A DNA stretch of 64,000 bases from CAYVMX01 sp964452725 (GTDB taxonomy: Bacteria; Patescibacteriota; Gracilibacteria; JAHISY01). The stretch is taken from positions 6,104 through 70,103 of the forward strand of contig CAYVMX010000004.1 in the NCBI GenBank assembly GCA_964452725.1. Direction: 5' to 3'. Made by a program: the position numbers and the translations under genes. A model generated the notes under the pieces. It was not told where the DNA came from. It did no database searches and saw nothing but the letters and a program-made list of their open reading frames with translations. Shown here piece after piece: positions 16,927-24,540 of this stretch (position 1 is the stretch's first letter; each line of letters opens with the position of its first letter).

Positions 16927-17676
16927 CTAGCCGAATCCTTCTACATGTACCTTTTCCTCTGGCATGCCTAGCTCTATGAGCTTGGCACGGATACCGTGAC
17001 TACTAGCTGTACCGCCACAGATATATGCCGTGACACCAGCCAGCACTCCATCTGGGAAATCTGCCGCAATAACATCTGGCAGCCGCCCACAGCGCCCCGG
17101 ATAGCCCTCTGGTGGGCGTGAGCAGGCATTCACACACTCAAGATTGGGATTCTGCTTTGCCAGTGTTTGAAACTCTGCTGTATAAAAAACATCGTCTGTA
17201 TAACGCACACCAAAGTAGAGTCGCGCCTTACGTTTACTTTTGGTGTCAGTGAGATATTCAGCGATACTTTTGAGCGGAGCGATACCCGTACCTGTACCCG
17301 CGAGGATCAAATCATCACTACCGCTGATGTCGAAAGGCATAGTACCTGCTGGACCAAAAAACTCGACAATAGCACCAACTTTTAGACTATGTAGGTAGCC
17401 ACTCCCCTGTCCGATGTACTCCTCTTTGCTATCTTCTTTTTTTTCTTTGAAGAGCTTTACACACAGCTGAAACTCTCGACCACCAGCTAGTAACGGTGAG
17501 CTGGCAATCGAGTACACTCGCCAAGTCTTGGGATCAACACGCACACTGACAAACTGCCCTGGTGTAAATTTAAGTTGTTTGGGATCATGCATTTCAAAAG
17601 TTAACTCAAAAATATCCGGTGCGAGATCACGACGCTTTTTTAGTTCGGCTGTGAACGGAAAAGGATGTGAAGACAT
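16927..17676 (-). CDS. ferredoxin-NADP+ reductase-like flavoprotein
   Basis: A 249-residue FAD/NAD(P) oxidoreductase. The N-terminal flavin barrel holds FTPGQFVSVRV and the FAD motif RVYSIASSP. The C-terminal nucleotide domain holds LILAGTGTGIAPLKSI and CGGTASSHGIRAKL. The frame is open upstream to 17943, but ATG 17676 (MSSHPFPFTAELKKRR) gives the standard N-terminus and removes overlap with gatA. It likely transfers electrons between NAD(P)H and a ferredoxin such as that at 9772-10056; the pairing is inferred. Confidence 0.85.
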   Translation of the reverse strand: MSSHPFPFTAELKKRRDLAPDIFELTFEMHDPKQLKFTPGQFVSVRVDPKTWRVYSIASSPLLAGGREFQLCVKLFKEKKEDSKEEYIGQGSGYLHSLKVGAIVEFFGPAGTMPFDISGSDDLILAGTGTGIAPLKSIAEYLTDTKSKRKARLYFGVRYTDDVFYTAEFQTLAKQNPNLECVNACSRPPEGYPGRCGRLPDVIAADFPDGVLAGVTAYICGGTASSHGIRAKLIELGMPEEKVHVEGFG

Positions 17677-17713
17677 TGCTGTAGATAATAGCGAATAATA
17701 ACTTAAGATGAAG

Positions 17714-19147
17714 TTAAAGTGTGGGCTTTTGCATATGCCAGTCTGTCGCCGTCTGATAAGTGTGCGCAGCAGCCAGTAAACGTGACTCCTGCCACTGAGG
17801 TGCGAAGAGTTGAAGCCCGATGGGGAGTTTTTTCGTATCGAAGCCGCATGGTATAGAGATACCAGGTACACCGGCCAAACTCGCTGGAATAGTAAAAATA
17901 TCTCCGAGATACATTTCAAGTGGATTGTCTTTTTTTTCTCCAAGCTTGAAGGCAGTAGTCGGTGTCACAGGTGTAGCTAGCAGATCGACTTCTCGAAAGG
18001 CTGCATCGAAATCTTGTTTGATTAGTGTGCGAACTCGTAGAGCTTTTTTGTAAAAAGCATCAGCGTAGCCTGCACTAAGTGCAAATGTCCCGAGCATGAT
18101 TCTCCGTTTGACCTCATCGCCAAAGCCTTTGGTGCGTGCCTCGAAATAGCTCTCAACTAAATTCTGTGCTTCTTTGGCAGCTACTCCGTAGCGAATACCG
18201 TCGAAGCGCGCTAGATTGGCACTGATCTCACTCGAAGCAATAACATAATAAGCCGGCACAGCATACTCTGTATGTGGCAGGCTAACTTCCTTAACCTCAG
18301 CACCAAGTTTTTTTAGCTCGGCGATCGCTGTTTGGATAGATTTTTCTACTTCAGGATCCAGTCCTGCGATGAAGTACTCTTTGGGGATTCCAATTTTTAC
18401 GCCTTTGAGTCCTGTCTTGAGCGCAGCAGGATAGTCCGGTACTTTTGCTGTGCCACTCGTCGCATCTTTGGGATCATTACCAGCTAGCTCTTTCAAAACT
18501 ATCGCAGCGTCCTCGGCTGTCTTGGTCATGAGTCCGACGGTATCGAGACTACTGGCCATCGCGATAGCGCCATAGCGTCCAATCCGTCCGTAGGTCGGTT
18601 TCAATCCTGTCACACCACAGAAAGCTGCCGGCTGACGGATACTACCACCCGTATCACTCGCTGTAGCAAAGACGCACAGATCAGCCGCTACTGCGGCTGC
18701 TGAGCCGGCCGAGCTACCACCTGGCACACGAGTCAAGTCCCACGGGTTTTTCGTCGTCTGATATGCCGAAGTCTCACCTGAACTACCCATGACGAATTCG
18801 TCCGTATTTAGTTTACCGAGTGTCACCGCCCCAGCTTGTTTTAATTTTGCAACTACTGTTGCATCAAATGGCGGCCTGTAACCATCTAGTATTTTACTAC
18901 CGACTGTAGTCGGCAAGTCTGCTGTACAAAAAACATCTTTATGTCCGACTGGTATACCAGCCAGCACTCCCAAACTGTCATTCTGAGCGGAGCGAAGAAT
19001 CTCTTCATTCACACATAGATAACTCTCGATTTTTGGATCGAGTGCTTTTATGCGATCCGAATAAGCCTTGGTTAATTCTGATTCACTGGTTTTTTTATTG
19101 GTCAGCAGCGTCAGAGTTTCGGTAAGAGTGAGACTAGTTAGATTCAT
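17714..19147 (-). CDS. gatA: Asp-tRNA(Asn)/Glu-tRNA(Gln) amidotransferase subunit A
   Basis: Amidase subunit of GatCAB, which releases ammonia from glutamine to make Gln-tRNA or Asn-tRNA. At 477 residues it has the normal length. The Ser-cisSer-Lys triad is visible: Lys70 in PVGHKDVF, Ser145 in PGGSSAGSA and Ser169 in DTGGSIRQP. Residues about 50-59 (LRSAQNDS) are encoded by a dispersed repeat inserted in frame (18978-19003). gatC lies upstream; gatB is not in the window. Confidence 0.95.
   Translation of the reverse strand: MNLTSLTLTETLTLLTNKKTSESELTKAYSDRIKALDPKIESYLCVNEEILRSAQNDSLGVLAGIPVGHKDVFCTADLPTTVGSKILDGYRPPFDATVVAKLKQAGAVTLGKLNTDEFVMGSSGETSAYQTTKNPWDLTRVPGGSSAGSAAAVAADLCVFATASDTGGSIRQPAAFCGVTGLKPTYGRIGRYGAIAMASSLDTVGLMTKTAEDAAIVLKELAGNDPKDATSGTAKVPDYPAALKTGLKGVKIGIPKEYFIAGLDPEVEKSIQTAIAELKKLGAEVKEVSLPHTEYAVPAYYVIASSEISANLARFDGIRYGVAAKEAQNLVESYFEARTKGFGDEVKRRIMLGTFALSAGYADAFYKKALRVRTLIKQDFDAAFREVDLLATPVTPTTAFKLGEKKDNPLEMYLGDIFTIPASLAGVPGISIPCGFDTKKLPIGLQLFAPQWQESRLLAAAHTYQTATDWHMQKPTL
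18978..19003. repeat. dispersed repeat copy inside gatA
   Basis: 26 bases beginning TCATTCTGAGCG and ending AATCTC, about 22 of 26 identical to 19157-19182. It is translated as part of GatA without breaking the frame. Similar motifs are known as short dispersed repeats in many bacterial genomes. Confidence 0.6.
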
Positions 19148-19156
19148 AGTGGTTTA

Positions 19157-19218
19157 TCATTCTGAGCGAGGCAAAGAGTCTCATCGGAGTCCTGCGCCGT
19201 CTATGGCAAGCTCAGGAT
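19157..19218. repeat. palindromic dispersed element between gatC and gatA
   Basis: The left end reads TCATTCTGAGCGAGG (from 19157); the right end reads CAAGCTCAGGAT (19207-19218), so the ends form imperfect inverted repeats (ATTCTGAGC / GCTCAGGAT). About 62 bases long, it resembles a REP- or MITE-like non-coding element and fills most of the gatC-gatA gap. Confidence 0.55.
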
Positions 19219-19225
19219 ATGCAAA

Positions 19226-19513
19226 TCAAATAGATTTACGTACTTTAATTTGATTCCCTGTGATGGGATTTTGACTCTGCGCAATCAGTGCTCCTTCTTT
19301 ACCAAAGGGCTTGACTTCGTCTTCGCGCAAAATACTAGTTAGACCAGTTATTTGATTTGTCTCGGTGACACCCTCTGTATCTAGCTGGTTAAGTTTTTCG
19401 ATATAACCCATCACTGCGTCTAACTGTTTGGTAAACTTTTCAACCTCTACATCTGTGAGATTGATGCGTGCCAGCTTGGCGATATGACAGACTTGATCAG
19501 GAGTGAGTTGCAC
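19226..19513 (-). CDS. gatC: Asp-tRNA(Asn)/Glu-tRNA(Gln) amidotransferase subunit C
   Basis: Small GatC subunit that braces GatA and GatB. The core reads VCHIAKLARINLTDVEVEKF, then YIEKLNQLDTEGVTET and LREDEV, typical of the family. The frame is open to 19630, but GTG 19513 (then QLTPDQ) gives 95 residues, the standard length. A TGG-TAGACT extended -10 lies 28 bases upstream of it at 19542-19550. Choosing this start also removes overlap with the divergent membrane protein gene. Confidence 0.9.
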   Translation of the reverse strand: MQLTPDQVCHIAKLARINLTDVEVEKFTKQLDAVMGYIEKLNQLDTEGVTETNQITGLTSILREDEVKPFGKEGALIAQSQNPITGNQIKVRKSI

Positions 19514-19541
19514 GAAATATGGAGATTTATTGACTCGTCTG

Positions 19542-19550
19542 AGTCTACCA
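19542..19550 (-). promoter_or_regulatory. extended -10 promoter of gatC
   Basis: On the minus strand this reads TGG-TAGACT, identical to the element upstream of leuC (28978-28986). It supports the internal GTG start of gatC. Confidence 0.5.
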
Positions 19551-19597
19551 AAAAAAAGAGTTGAAAAATAGGGCATTTTCGCGGAAAATACTAACCA

Positions 19598-19906
19598 GTG
19601 TTTACGAAAACAACTCAGAACGTCAAACAAGTCGCCTTTGGGTTCTTTATTGCTTTGGCGTTATTTTACCTTGCCGCCTGGTTACTGGCTGCCAATGGTT
19701 TTTATTCGCAAGTCAGTAATCAAATAGTCGCCACACTCGATCTGCCAATGTATTTGACCGGCTTGGTTTTGATGACTGCTAGTATTATTTTGGGTTTGGG
19801 GCTGACTGGATTTCAACATCGCTATACTGTCGCTGCTCTTTGGGTCTTTACCCTAGCGATTTTGGCAGCTCTCGTCATACTCGACATCTTCGCTCAACCT
19901 CTTTAA
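19598..19906 (+). CDS. small three-helix membrane protein, unknown
   Basis: A 102-residue hypothetical protein starting at GTG 19598. Three hydrophobic segments are evident: VAFGFFIALALFYLAAWLL, YLTGLVLMTASIILGLGL and ALWVFTLAILAALVIL. No catalytic motif is seen. It immediately precedes the cytidylyltransferase and ftsX, so it may be the first gene of that operon. Not recognised. Confidence 0.55.
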   Translation: MFTKTTQNVKQVAFGFFIALALFYLAAWLLAANGFYSQVSNQIVATLDLPMYLTGLVLMTASIILGLGLTGFQHRYTVAALWVFTLAILAALVILDIFAQPL

Positions 19907-19911
19907 AAGAA

Positions 19912-20331
19912 ATGTCACCTCGCAAAAAAATCGTCGTCTTTGGAACTTTTGACCTACTACACCTTGGACATCGCGACTTCTTTCGACAGGCAGCACGACT
20001 AGGTCAGCTCACTGTAGTGGTAGCTCGAGATCACAATATAAAAAGAATTAAAAAGCAGCACCCCACGCACTCCGAGCGTAGCCGACTAGCCAGTGTCGCT
20101 CATGATCCAAACGTTTCATCGGCTCGACTCGGACATGCCAATGATTTCCTCCAGCCGATAGTACACCTCCAGCCAAACATTATCGCGCTTGGATATGATC
20201 AAAAAACTTTCTCCATCTCTAAGCTAAGAACCGCGCTAAAAAAACATGGTCTGACTCCTCAAATAATTCGCTTACGACCTTTCTATCCTGCCAAATATAA
20301 GTCCTCTAAGCTCAAAAAATTTTCCAAATGA
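19912..20331 (+). CDS. cytidylyltransferase-family nucleotidyltransferase
   Basis: A 139-residue HxGH-type nucleotidyltransferase. FGTFDLLHLGH near the N-terminus binds nucleotide phosphate, and ERSRLASVAHD replaces the usual second motif. The size and motif resemble glycerol-3-phosphate cytidylyltransferase (TagD) and the archaeal-type FAD synthase group, so the substrate is open. The frame reaches back to 19840, but ATG 19912 fits the family start. Its stop overlaps the ftsX start as ATGA. Confidence 0.78.
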   Translation: MSPRKKIVVFGTFDLLHLGHRDFFRQAARLGQLTVVVARDHNIKRIKKQHPTHSERSRLASVAHDPNVSSARLGHANDFLQPIVHLQPNIIALGYDQKTFSISKLRTALKKHGLTPQIIRLRPFYPAKYKSSKLKKFSK

Positions 20332-21272
20332 TTATAATCTGGCGCATTCTTCGCACAACTCTCCAAAATATCTTTCGTCATGGATTAGCTAGTCTCACCG
20401 CAGTTTTGATTATTACGCTGCTTTTTTTACTTTTCAATGGTGTTATCTTCGCTAGTTTCGCTCAGTCAACTGCTGTACAGCTAATCAATGAGCAACTTGA
20501 GCTTGCTTTACCATTTCAAAAACCAGTTGATGAATTTCAAGTCAACTCACTAAAAGCAGAGTTACAAGATGCTTTTCCAGATATACGTACGCTTACTTTT
20601 ATTTCTGCCGATGAAGCATTTGATGGATTTTTGGCTGATTTTCAGTCGACCAATCCAGATCTAGCAGACTGGCTAGTGCGTAACTCAAGCAAAAGCCCCT
20701 TGCCAGCTACACTGGTGATCTCAGCTTCAGCAAGTTTACATCAGCCGATTCTTGATTATCTGGCAGCCGGTCGTTTCGCTGATTTACTCAATCTCGATAA
20801 TCCCGCTACTGGCAAACTTGCTACCAATACAACTAATAAAATCCTTGCCTTCGATCAGACGTTGAGGCAGGTTAGCTGGCTTTCTACTTTGGCTTTTGGG
20901 CTATTGGCACTCTTGATCATCGTGGCAGTACTCCGACTCACTATCATGTCACGCCAAACAGAGATCACTATCATGCGTCTGACCGGTGCGACTCGTCAAT
21001 TCATCCGTCTACCTTTTATACTCGAGGGTGCGTTTTTTGGTGCTGTGGCTGCTTCACTTGGTACAAGTGTGTTTTTTTTATTACTAAAGAATATTGACTT
21101 AAGTATACTGAGTGGTGGGTATGGTGAACTCTTGAATCTGGCAACGACAAACTATAACAACAGCCTCATCATCGTATTGGGCTGGCAAATCCTCGCTGCT
21201 GTACTAGTCGGAGTACTCGCCAGCATACTCGCTACGCGGCGCTATTTGAGACGAGATCTTGTTTTGAGTTAA
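20328..21272 (+). CDS. ftsX: FtsX-like cell-division permease
   Basis: A 314-residue membrane protein with the FtsX layout: a helix near residues 20-42, an extracytoplasmic domain, then three C-terminal helices with LRLTIMSRQTEITIMRLTGAT. FtsX normally pairs with the ATPase FtsE to activate cell-wall hydrolases at division. FtsE is not adjacent; instead a cytidylyltransferase and a small membrane protein precede it. The ATGA overlap with the upstream gene shows coupling. Its end overlaps convergent gmk by 41 bases. Confidence 0.82.
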   Translation: MIIIWRILRTTLQNIFRHGLASLTAVLIITLLFLLFNGVIFASFAQSTAVQLINEQLELALPFQKPVDEFQVNSLKAELQDAFPDIRTLTFISADEAFDGFLADFQSTNPDLADWLVRNSSKSPLPATLVISASASLHQPILDYLAAGRFADLLNLDNPATGKLATNTTNKILAFDQTLRQVSWLSTLAFGLLALLIIVAVLRLTIMSRQTEITIMRLTGATRQFIRLPFILEGAFFGAVAASLGTSVFFLLLKNIDLSILSGGYGELLNLATTNYNNSLIIVLGWQILAAVLVGVLASILATRRYLRRDLVLS

Positions 21273-21828
21273 TAATTTGTAAAACTTCTGTGACCAGTTC
21301 TTCGATTTTTCCTTCTCTGCTGATCACTTCGTAGTCTGCAATAGTTTTTTCTGCCAACTCGGTCTCCGCACTAGACAATCTCCTCTCTAGCTCTACTGGA
21401 TTGATTTTTGGTTGACGCTTGAGGATTCGCTGTCGAATAGTATCGAGATCTGGTGGCGAAATGAAGATCGATGTGAATTGTGTTGGTTTTAATACTTGTT
21501 GGATTGATTTGAGACCTTGGATATCCACTTCACGAATTACAGTCTTATTGGATTTGATTGCCTCTAAGATAGGCTGCTTGAGCGTGGCGTATTTCTTCGT
21601 CGCATGGACGACCGCCCACTCGAGTAGCTCACCTGCTTCTTTCAGCTTTTCGAACTCAGCATCAGAGATAAAACGATAAACCTCACCTTCGACTTCCCCA
21701 TCGCGTGGCGGACGCGTCGTCACGCTCGGCGGATAGTAAAACTCCGAGTACCGCTCACGTAAAATATTGACTAGTGTCCCCTTGCCGACGCCACTCGGTC
21801 CAACGATAAGAAAAAGCTTTCCAGACAC
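21232..21828 (-). CDS. gmk: guanylate kinase
   Basis: Phosphorylates GMP to GDP. 198 residues, starting at GTG 21828 (then SGKLFLIVG). Motifs: P-loop GPSGVGKGTL, SVTTRPPRDGEVEG for GMP binding, and VIREVDIQGLKSI. The frame is open to 21930, but the upstream residues do not fit the family and would overlap the divergent RNA unit. Its start codon touches the -35 box of that unit (21829-21834), so the two are divergently controlled within a few bases. Confidence 0.93.
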   Translation of the reverse strand: MSGKLFLIVGPSGVGKGTLVNILRERYSEFYYPPSVTTRPPRDGEVEGEVYRFISDAEFEKLKEAGELLEWAVVHATKKYATLKQPILEAIKSNKTVIREVDIQGLKSIQQVLKPTQFTSIFISPPDLDTIRQRILKRQPKINPVELERRLSSAETELAEKTIADYEVISREGKIEELVTEVLQIINSKQDLVSNSAA

Positions 21829-21857
21829 TTGACAATAAAAGATAAATGTGTTAAACT
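21829..21857 (+). promoter_or_regulatory. strong promoter of the large structured RNA
   Basis: A perfect TTGACA (21829-21834), an exact 17-bp spacer and TAAACT (21852-21857) with an extended-10 TG at 21849-21850. Transcription should begin near 21864, exactly where an 8-bp RNA stem starts. Confidence 0.8.
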
Positions 21858-21863
21858 TATACA

Positions 21864-22482
21864 CGGTCTTTGAGAAATAATTTACTCGCACTCCCAAAGC
21901 ACCCTTGAAAGACCGGATACAATCTACCACAAAAGCCCTTTCGGTTGGGGAAGGAACCCGTTCAGTACTTACTCGCAGCTAGCTTGCTAGCTACTTGGAC
22001 GGGCTTCTTCCCTACTTTTCGATAGCGAGATGCCAAATTCGATTTACTCTTCCCAGTAAACCTCGATAGCACCTCGGTATATCGTAACCTTGCAAAAGGT
22101 GCAGATATACGGTCCGCGGCTACGGACCCGCCTACCGAAAGGCAGCCTTTCTTCTCTTCTCTTTGAGTTTTGGAGAATAGGTCCTTCTACTGGCTTCTCT
22201 TGCTTCATTTCTATGAATGTCGGGGTGGCTGGCTAAAACAAAAACAAACCTAATAAAAGACCTCAAATCTTTCAGGTTTGAATCTTTCAAGCCAAAAACC
22301 GGAGTGGCAGCTCCAAAATAATCTGCCGAAGAACGGTAGGGAACGCGAGAGATGGTTTGTCCACCCCTCACGCAACTTGCTGCTCTGTTTATATGCCTAT
22401 CCTGCCCTTTATGGGAATGCGGATACGCACTGCAGAGCGCGCATCCGCCCCCGGAGGTTTACCCCTCTGGGGGCTATTTTTT
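21864..22482 (+). ncRNA. large structured non-coding RNA, about 620 nt, unrecognised class
   Basis: Lies between a near-consensus promoter and a strong intrinsic terminator and holds no credible gene on either strand. Helices that can be read: CGGTCTTT 21864-21871 with AAAGACCG 21908-21915; GGGAAG 21948-21953 with CTTCCC 22007-22012, enclosing CCCGT/ACGGG and an AGCTAG/CTAGCT hairpin capped by a CUUG tetraloop (21983-21986); GTATATC 22077-22083 with GATATAC 22104-22110, enclosing ACCTT-GCAA-AAGGT with a GNRA loop; GGTCCG/CGGACC at 22111-22128; CAAACCT/AGGTTTG at 22245-22280; GCGGAT/ATCCGC at 22419-22448. CCTTTCGGT (21937-21945) is complementary to ACCGAAAGG (22134-22142), a 9-bp long-range helix. 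It is not tmRNA (no tRNA-like end), RNase P or SRP RNA by motif. The class is not recognised. Confidence 0.72.
22447..22482 (+). terminator. strong intrinsic terminator of the large RNA
   Basis: GCCCCC (22447-22452) pairs with GGGGGC (22469-22474), with inner GAGG/CCTC pairing, followed by TATTTTTT. The T-run lies on the plus side only, so it serves plus-strand transcription and not yraN. Confidence 0.88.
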
Positions 22483-22825
22483 AGCTACCAATATTCTGAT
22501 AGTGCTCGATCTTTCCATCTTCAATCGTGACTATATCTACTCGCCAATTTGAATTCTCAAGGTTGTTTCTTTGGAGCCACTCCTGCGCCGCTAGTACTAC
22601 TTTTGCTAGCTTTTTTGGCGTGACAGCCTCGAGCGCTGTACCATACTTGTTTGAATTCCTTAGCTTGACCTCGACGAAGATCAGCTGCTCACCAGCACGA
22701 CAGATCAGATCAACTTCGCCAAAAGTAGTGTAAAAATTCTGCGCTACTACCTCATAGCCCAGTTTTTTCAAAAACTCAGCTGCCAGCTGCTCACCCCGTT
22801 CACCGACTCCTCGTTTACCTTTCAT
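22481..22825 (-). CDS. yraN: YraN/UPF0102-family nuclease-fold protein
   Basis: A 114-residue member of the UPF0102 family with a restriction-endonuclease-like core. Motifs: GERGEQLAAEFLKKLGYEVVAQN, then FGEVDLIC and LIFVEVKLR, the latter giving the D...ExK set. The cellular role of YraN is poorly defined, possibly in DNA processing. ATG 22825 (MKGKRG) fits the family; an ATG at 22846 would add seven residues and overlap the divergent ymdB start. Its 3' end abuts the terminator of the large RNA. Confidence 0.85.
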   Translation of the reverse strand: MKGKRGVGERGEQLAAEFLKKLGYEVVAQNFYTTFGEVDLICRAGEQLIFVEVKLRNSNKYGTALEAVTPKKLAKVVLAAQEWLQRNNLENSNWRVDIVTIEDGKIEHYQNIGS

Positions 22826-22828
22826 ATT

Positions 22829-22837
22829 TGGTAGAAT
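22829..22837 (+). promoter_or_regulatory. extended -10 promoter of ymdB (leaderless)
   Basis: TG at 22829-22830, G, then TAGAAT at 22832-22837. ATG 22845 begins 8 bases later. It lies in the short divergent gap with yraN. Confidence 0.5.
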
Positions 22838-22844
22838 TAAGTTC

Positions 22845-23633
22845 ATGAAAATCTTATTCTTTGGCGACGTCTACGGCAAACCTGGTCGCACAGGTCTGAA
22901 AAAAGTATTGCCCAAATTAATCAAAAAACACGCTCCTGATTTTGTATTAGCAAACGTAGAGAACCTCGCCCACGGACACGGACCTGGCTGGAAGCAGATC
23001 GACGAGCTGCTAGATGCTGGTGTGGACGGCTTCACAAGTGGCAATCATATCTTTGACACACCGGAGGGCATAGAATTGTTGAAAGACAACAAACTACCAC
23101 TAACTCGTCCGGCGAACTATCCAGCGAGTGTACCAGGGCAAACTCACTTCGTGCTGAAAAAAGGCAAACAAAAACTCTTCGTCACCAATCTAATGGGACG
23201 CGTCTTCATGGGCGAGCCGATTGATAATCCCTTCACTGCAGCAGATAAACTTTTGGCTACGGCACAGAAGCTAAAAGTAAGGCATAGCTTCGTTGACTTC
23301 CACGCCGAGGCAACGAGCGAAAAAAGTATGATGGGGCACTACCTCGACGGACAGGTCGGCGTAGTCGTCGGCACGCATACACACGTCCAGACAGCCGATG
23401 AGCGTGTATTGCGAGGTGGTACAGCGTATATCTCCGACGCAGGCTTCTGTGGACCACGCGAGAGCGTCATCGGGGCGAAGATCGAGATCGCTCGTGAGCG
23501 CTTCACTACTGGAGTCGGCAAAAAGCTCGAAGTCGAAGAAACTGGTCCAGTAGTAGTCTGCGGCGTAGCAGTAGAGCTGGACACCAAAACTGGTAAAGCA
23601 GATAAGATCGAACGAATTCAAGAGCTTATTTAG
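22845..23633 (+). CDS. ymdB: YmdB-family metallophosphoesterase
   Basis: A 262-residue dinuclear metal phosphodiesterase of the YmdB/TIGR00282 family, which cleaves 2',3'-cyclic nucleotides in Bacillus. Metal-binding motifs: FFGDVYGKPGR at the N-terminus, NVENLAHGHG, FTSGNHIFD, FVDFHAEATSEK, VGTHTHVQTADE. It is full length. The gene converges on pyrD with an 8-base overlap. A role in RNA turnover or signalling is by family only. Confidence 0.9.
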   Translation: MKILFFGDVYGKPGRTGLKKVLPKLIKKHAPDFVLANVENLAHGHGPGWKQIDELLDAGVDGFTSGNHIFDTPEGIELLKDNKLPLTRPANYPASVPGQTHFVLKKGKQKLFVTNLMGRVFMGEPIDNPFTAADKLLATAQKLKVRHSFVDFHAEATSEKSMMGHYLDGQVGVVVGTHTHVQTADERVLRGGTAYISDAGFCGPRESVIGAKIEIARERFTTGVGKKLEVEETGPVVVCGVAVELDTKTGKADKIERIQELI

Positions 23634-24540
23634 CTTTCCCTCGTAGCTCTCGCCAGCTCTTTACCTTTTCTTTTTTTAGCCATTGCTCCATCTCGGTCGC
23701 GACTTTGGCGAAGACAGAGACTCCACGGTGGGCGACGGCTGAACCAATGCCAACCACGCTAGCCCCAGCGAGGATCATCTCCAGCGCGTCCCGACCAGTC
23801 GCTACTCCGCCTGTACCGATGACGGGTATTTTGACCGCCTGCGAGACCTGCCACACGCACCGCACAGCGATAGCGTGGATCATGGGTCCCGAGAGTCCAC
23901 CGACTTTATTCGCGAGGATTGGACTGCGAGCCTCAATATCGATCACCATACCCGGACCGACGCTGTTACCACAGTTGAGCGCGTCGGCTCCAGCTAGTTC
24001 TGCTGCTTTGGCTACTTCGACGATATTCGGTGCGTTGGGACTGAGCTTGATGATGAGTGGTAATTTCGTCGCCTTACGGATTCGGCGCACGACTTGAGTA
24101 GTTTTCCGCGGATCGAAAGCGATATTTGCCATGCTCTTCTCGACGTTGGGACAGCTGATATCCGCCTCGAGAGCATCGGGCATGCCTTCTTCACTTATCA
24201 CCTTGGCAATCTTCGCCCAGTCTGCGAGTCGCTCTGCCCCGATACTAGCGATGAGCGGTGTGTCGGAGGACTGCTGAAAAGCATCAATCTCATCGAGACC
24301 AGTCTCGATACCACCAGCAGGTAGCCCCACAGCATTGATACAGTTGCCACCGCCGAGATGGAGTACAGTCGGATTGGGATGACCCTTACGCGGCCGGAGG
24401 AAGATCGTCTTCGTCGTCACCGCACCCGCTCCACTACGCGCGACATTCGCCAGACTCGCACCCGTCGTGCCGAGGATCCCACTGGCGAGGATCAGCGGAT
24501 TCGTCATTTTCAGTCCGAGAAATTTAGTTTCAAGCTTCAT
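23626..24540 (-). CDS. pyrD: dihydroorotate dehydrogenase, class 1B-type catalytic subunit
   Basis: Fourth step of pyrimidine synthesis, dihydroorotate to orotate. A 304-residue FMN barrel. Motifs: PLILASGILGTTG, TKTIFLRPRKGHPNPTV, NAVGLPAGGIE, the catalytic Cys loop ADISCPNVEK and the FMN-phosphate site GTGGVATGRDALEMILAGA. Class 1B enzymes use an electron-transfer subunit (PyrK); none is adjacent, though the reductase-like protein at 16927-17676 is distantly similar in fold. It is the last gene of the leuC-hemB-purP-purP-pyrD run and starts directly after the purP stop. Confidence 0.92.
   Translation of the reverse strand: MKLETKFLGLKMTNPLILASGILGTTGASLANVARSGAGAVTTKTIFLRPRKGHPNPTVLHLGGGNCINAVGLPAGGIETGLDEIDAFQQSSDTPLIASIGAERLADWAKIAKVISEEGMPDALEADISCPNVEKSMANIAFDPRKTTQVVRRIRKATKLPLIIKLSPNAPNIVEVAKAAELAGADALNCGNSVGPGMVIDIEARSPILANKVGGLSGPMIHAIAVRCVWQVSQAVKIPVIGTGGVATGRDALEMILAGASVVGIGSAVAHRGVSVFAKVATEMEQWLKKEKVKSWRELRGKAK

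Noticed and set aside
17677..17943. N-terminal extension of the ferredoxin reductase-like protein
   Set aside because: It overlaps the end of gatA and is read from the shadow of that gene; ATG 17676 gives the family start.
22132..22371. 79-codon minus-strand frame within the large RNA region
   Set aside because: No ribosome-binding site or promoter, basic low-information protein, and it is opposite to a well-bounded structured transcript.
21930..22482. tmRNA identity for the large RNA region
   Set aside because: No tRNA-like T arm or CCA end and no convincing tag frame ending in Ala-Ala; length exceeds typical tmRNA.
22278..22552. Plus-strand 66-68 codon frames inside and past the large RNA
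   Set aside because: They run through the terminator hairpin or into yraN and have Cys-rich, gene-unlike composition.
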